Shown here: positions 34,797 through 36,752 of the stretch, in pieces | Layout of the letters: every line of letters starts with the position of its first letter | Numbering within the stretch: the first letter of the stretch is position 1 | Assembly: GCF_001942335.1 (NCBI RefSeq) | Contig: NZ_MKKH01000028.1 | Span: forward strand, 1 to 36,752 | Direction: 5' to 3' | DNA: 36,752 bases | Source of the DNA: Cellulosimicrobium sp. CUA-896 | Lineage (GTDB): Bacteria > Actinomycetota > Actinomycetes > Actinomycetales > Cellulomonadaceae | Made by a program: the position numbers and the translations under genes | The notes under the pieces: generated by a model | What the model saw: the letters and a program-made list of their open reading frames with translations, nothing else | Told to the model about the DNA's origin: nothing | Database searches by the model: none

Positions 34797-35623
34797 ATCC
34801 AGTCCAGGCGTCCCATCGCGTTCAGCCCGAGCAGCACGCCCAGGATGCCGAGCACCCAGCCGGTCATCTCGGCCGCGTTCTTCGTCAGCCACGCGTCCAG
34901 GCGCCGCAGCAGCGGGTCGACGGCGCGCGCGGCGACCAGGCGCCCGAGGAGGAGCAGCAGCGCGGGCGCGACCATGACCAGACAGTACGCCGCGAGCACG
35001 CCGGCCGAGGCCGGGAACGCGAGGCCTGACGTCGTGATGATCCCGATCGCCGCGAGGTACGGCAGCATCGTCGCGACCTCGAGGGACGCCGCGCCCAGCG
35101 CGAGCCCCACGAGCGGCAGCACCGTGGAGCGCCGCGTCGCGGTCCCCGCCGCCGGTCCCGCCGGCCCGCCACCGCCCGCCGCCTCGATCCCCAGCGCGCG
35201 CTCGCGCCACCGCGAGAGCCGACCCGGCGCCGGCGTGCGACCCTCGGCCGCGGCCTGCTCCGCCCGGCGCGCGGCCCGCTTGCCGTCGAAGCGGAAGCTC
35301 AGCGCGAACAGCGCGATCCCCAGGAGGAGCTGCACGACGGTGGCGGCACGGGTGTCGAGCGCGTCGCCGAACCGGTCGAGGAAGGCGCCCGCGCCGAGCA
35401 TGACCACGACGCCGACGACGAGATAGAAGCCGGCGACCGTCGCGAGGTACGCCAGGACGCGGCCGGCGCGCAGGCGGCCCGGCGCCAGGAGCAGCCACAC
35501 GGGCACGAGGAGCGTGCCGAAGCTCGTGGAGTCGATGAGCGCGAGCACGACGAGGACGCCGGCGGTGGCGGCGAGGCCGAGGCCGGCGCCACCGAGGCCG
35601 TCGAGAGGGAGCGGGAGGTCCAT
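34793..35623 (-). CDS. GAP family membrane protein (Sap/SfLAP-like)
   Basis: 276 aa with about six hydrophobic helices in two groups of three, split by a charged cytoplasmic loop (FRFDGKRAARRAEQAAAEG) of about 50 residues. The helix-start pattern LALIDSTSFGTLLVPVWLLL and the matching LEVATMLPYLAAIGIITTSG, each with an acidic residue in the first helix, are characteristic of the GAP/sulfolipid-1-addressing protein family. Mycobacterial members help deliver glycopeptidolipids or sulfolipids to the surface. The second half echoes the first. ATG at 35623 is used. With the LpqH-like gene behind it, the pair suggests an envelope role. Confidence 0.85.
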   Translation of the reverse strand: MDLPLPLDGLGGAGLGLAATAGVLVVLALIDSTSFGTLLVPVWLLLAPGRLRAGRVLAYLATVAGFYLVVGVVVMLGAGAFLDRFGDALDTRAATVVQLLLGIALFALSFRFDGKRAARRAEQAAAEGRTPAPGRLSRWRERALGIEAAGGGGPAGPAAGTATRRSTVLPLVGLALGAASLEVATMLPYLAAIGIITTSGLAFPASAGVLAAYCLVMVAPALLLLLGRLVAARAVDPLLRRLDAWLTKNAAEMTGWVLGILGVLLGLNAMGRLDWI

Positions 35624-35764
35624 GCCGTCGACCCTCGCGGGCGGCAGGTGCCCGCGTCGTCGGGCGGACGACCGATCCTGCCGTCACCGGGTGCGCCCCG
35701 GCGGCGCGCGGCGTACATCCTTCGGCGGACCCGCGCGGGTGCCGGCCTGTGCTGGGATGGAGAC

Positions 35765-36752
35765 GTGAGCGCACCCGACCGCCCGGCTGCCGGCGCCCTG
35801 CGGGGCGTGTGGCGCATCGAGGACCGCCGCAACGACGTCGTCACCGCGGTGCTGACGTTCGCGCTCGGGTGGCTGTTCCTCGAGCTCGGCCTCGTCGACC
35901 TGGTGCCCGACGACGCGCCGCTGCGCACCGCGACGCCCGACCTCGGGTGGCGGCTCGCGCTGCTCGCCGCCGGCTGCGGCCTCGTCCTCGTCAAGCGACG
36001 GCACCCGATGCTCGCGCTGGCGGGCGGGGTGGCCGTCGTGCTCGTCGACCTGTCGTGGGGCGGGAGCCTCGCGGTCACGCTCGTGCTGTGGGACCTGCTG
36101 TACGCCGCCGCGCTCTGGGGGCGGCCGCGGGCCCGCGCCTGGCTGTGGGGCACCGCGGTCACGGTGACCGTGCTCGGCGCCGTCGCCGCGGGCGAGGCGT
36201 CGCGCGACGTGCGCGAGTTCGTCTTCCTCGGCATCCAGCTCGGCGCGATCCTGCTCGTCCCGCTGTGGTGGGCCACGAACGTGCGGCAGAAGAGCGACCT
36301 CGCCGACCTGGAGCGCGACCGCGCCGACCTCGCCGCGCGCGACGCCGCGAGCGCCGCCCGCGCCGCGGAGCTGGAGCGGCAGCGCGCGGGCGACCTCGAG
36401 CGTCTGGCTGAGCTGGACCGCCACGAGGCCGTGCGCGCCGAGCGCGCGGCGATGGCGCGGGACCTGCACGACGTCATCGCCTCGCACCTGTCGGCGATCG
36501 CCATCCACTCCGGCGCCGCCCTCCAGGTGCCGCCGGACGCGGGCCGGGACCGGGCCGCGCTCGAGCAGGTGCGGGCGAGCGCGGTGGCGTCGCTCGAGGA
36601 GATGCGGTCGATGATCCTGCTGCTGCGCGCCGGGCCGGGGCGCGACGACGCGGGAGCCGCCGTGACCGCGCCGGGCCGGCTCGCGGAGCTCGGCGTCCTC
36701 CTCGAGGCCACCGGGGCGGCGGGCAGCCCGGTCACGCTCGCGGACCCGGACG
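35765..36752 (+). CDS. Two-component sensor histidine kinase (HisKA_3/NarL-type partner), 3' partial
   Basis: At least 329 aa; the gene runs off the window. About four hydrophobic helices at the N-terminus (VVTAVLTFALGWLFLELGLV onward) form a membrane sensor. A long coiled coil follows (DLADLERDRADLAARDAASA). The dimerisation and phosphoacceptor helix has ARDLHDVIASHLSAIAIHSG with His235 as the phosphorylation site. SSxxLEEMRSMILLLR-type sequence follows as ASLEEMRSMILLL. The ATP-binding domain is cut off. GTG at 35765 has GGAG 5 nt upstream; TGGGAT could be its -10. A LuxR/NarL-type response regulator should lie just beyond the window. Confidence 0.9.
   Translation, partial: MSAPDRPAAGALRGVWRIEDRRNDVVTAVLTFALGWLFLELGLVDLVPDDAPLRTATPDLGWRLALLAAGCGLVLVKRRHPMLALAGGVAVVLVDLSWGGSLAVTLVLWDLLYAAALWGRPRARAWLWGTAVTVTVLGAVAAGEASRDVREFVFLGIQLGAILLVPLWWATNVRQKSDLADLERDRADLAARDAASAARAAELERQRAGDLERLAELDRHEAVRAERAAMARDLHDVIASHLSAIAIHSGAALQVPPDAGRDRAALEQVRASAVASLEEMRSMILLLRAGPGRDDAGAAVTAPGRLAELGVLLEATGAAGSPVTLADPD

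Noticed and set aside
1..36752. CRISPR array, insertion sequence, attachment site or prophage
   Set aside because: No spaced direct repeats, transposase, integrase or tRNA-flanked duplications are visible; short tandem repeats are all inside genes.

Overview
The window is 36.75 kb of very GC-rich DNA (roughly three quarters G+C, GC-saturated third codon positions, many GTG starts, TANNNT -10 boxes with little -35 signal). Together with the gene families present (DUF5926, EF-G2, LpqH-like lipoprotein, GAP-family protein, DtxR/IdeR-type iron boxes) this points to a high-GC actinobacterium, most likely a Micrococcales member near Cellulomonas/Cellulosimicrobium. That placement is inference. The region looks chromosomal. 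I see no phage, plasmid, insertion sequence, CRISPR array, tRNA or rRNA.

Layout. 1-4380 holds the 3' part of a large membrane protein made of two paralogous halves. 4347-9550 is a minus-strand run: glycosyltransferase, DUF5926 protein, pirin, a 570-bp non-coding stretch with hairpins and DnaA-box-like motifs, an unknown protein and a DinB protein. 9628-15586 is a plus-strand TetR-MFS pair followed by a haem acquisition cluster (haem oxygenase, HmuTUV ABC importer) with two iron boxes. It ends against EF-G2 (15590-17713, minus) in a palindrome holding both stop codons. 17808-20399 (minus) carries a GH114-like lipoprotein, a MerR/TipAS regulator with a MerR-type promoter, a second DinB protein and a MazG-like fragment. 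20453-23419 is a drug-type ABC exporter divergent from its probable TetR repressor. Then come phosphoglucomutase, a small GNAT protein and an MFS protein. 26932-29644 is an XRE-cupin regulator, a His-rich methyltransferase and a CPYC flavoprotein disulfide oxidoreductase. 29785-34114 is PoxB, RecQ and a second glycosyltransferase. The end holds an LpqH-like lipoprotein, a GAP-family membrane protein and a sensor kinase cut by the window end.

Two properties affect the whole annotation. First, at least a dozen genes, including conserved ones (pgm, recQ, the ABC ATPase, MerR), change reading frame internally, and nearly every change fits a missing single base. I read these as sequence errors and annotate the full genes across them. 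Second, many starts have a TANNNT box exactly 6 or 7 nt upstream and no ribosome binding site, implying leaderless mRNAs; I used this to choose several starts.
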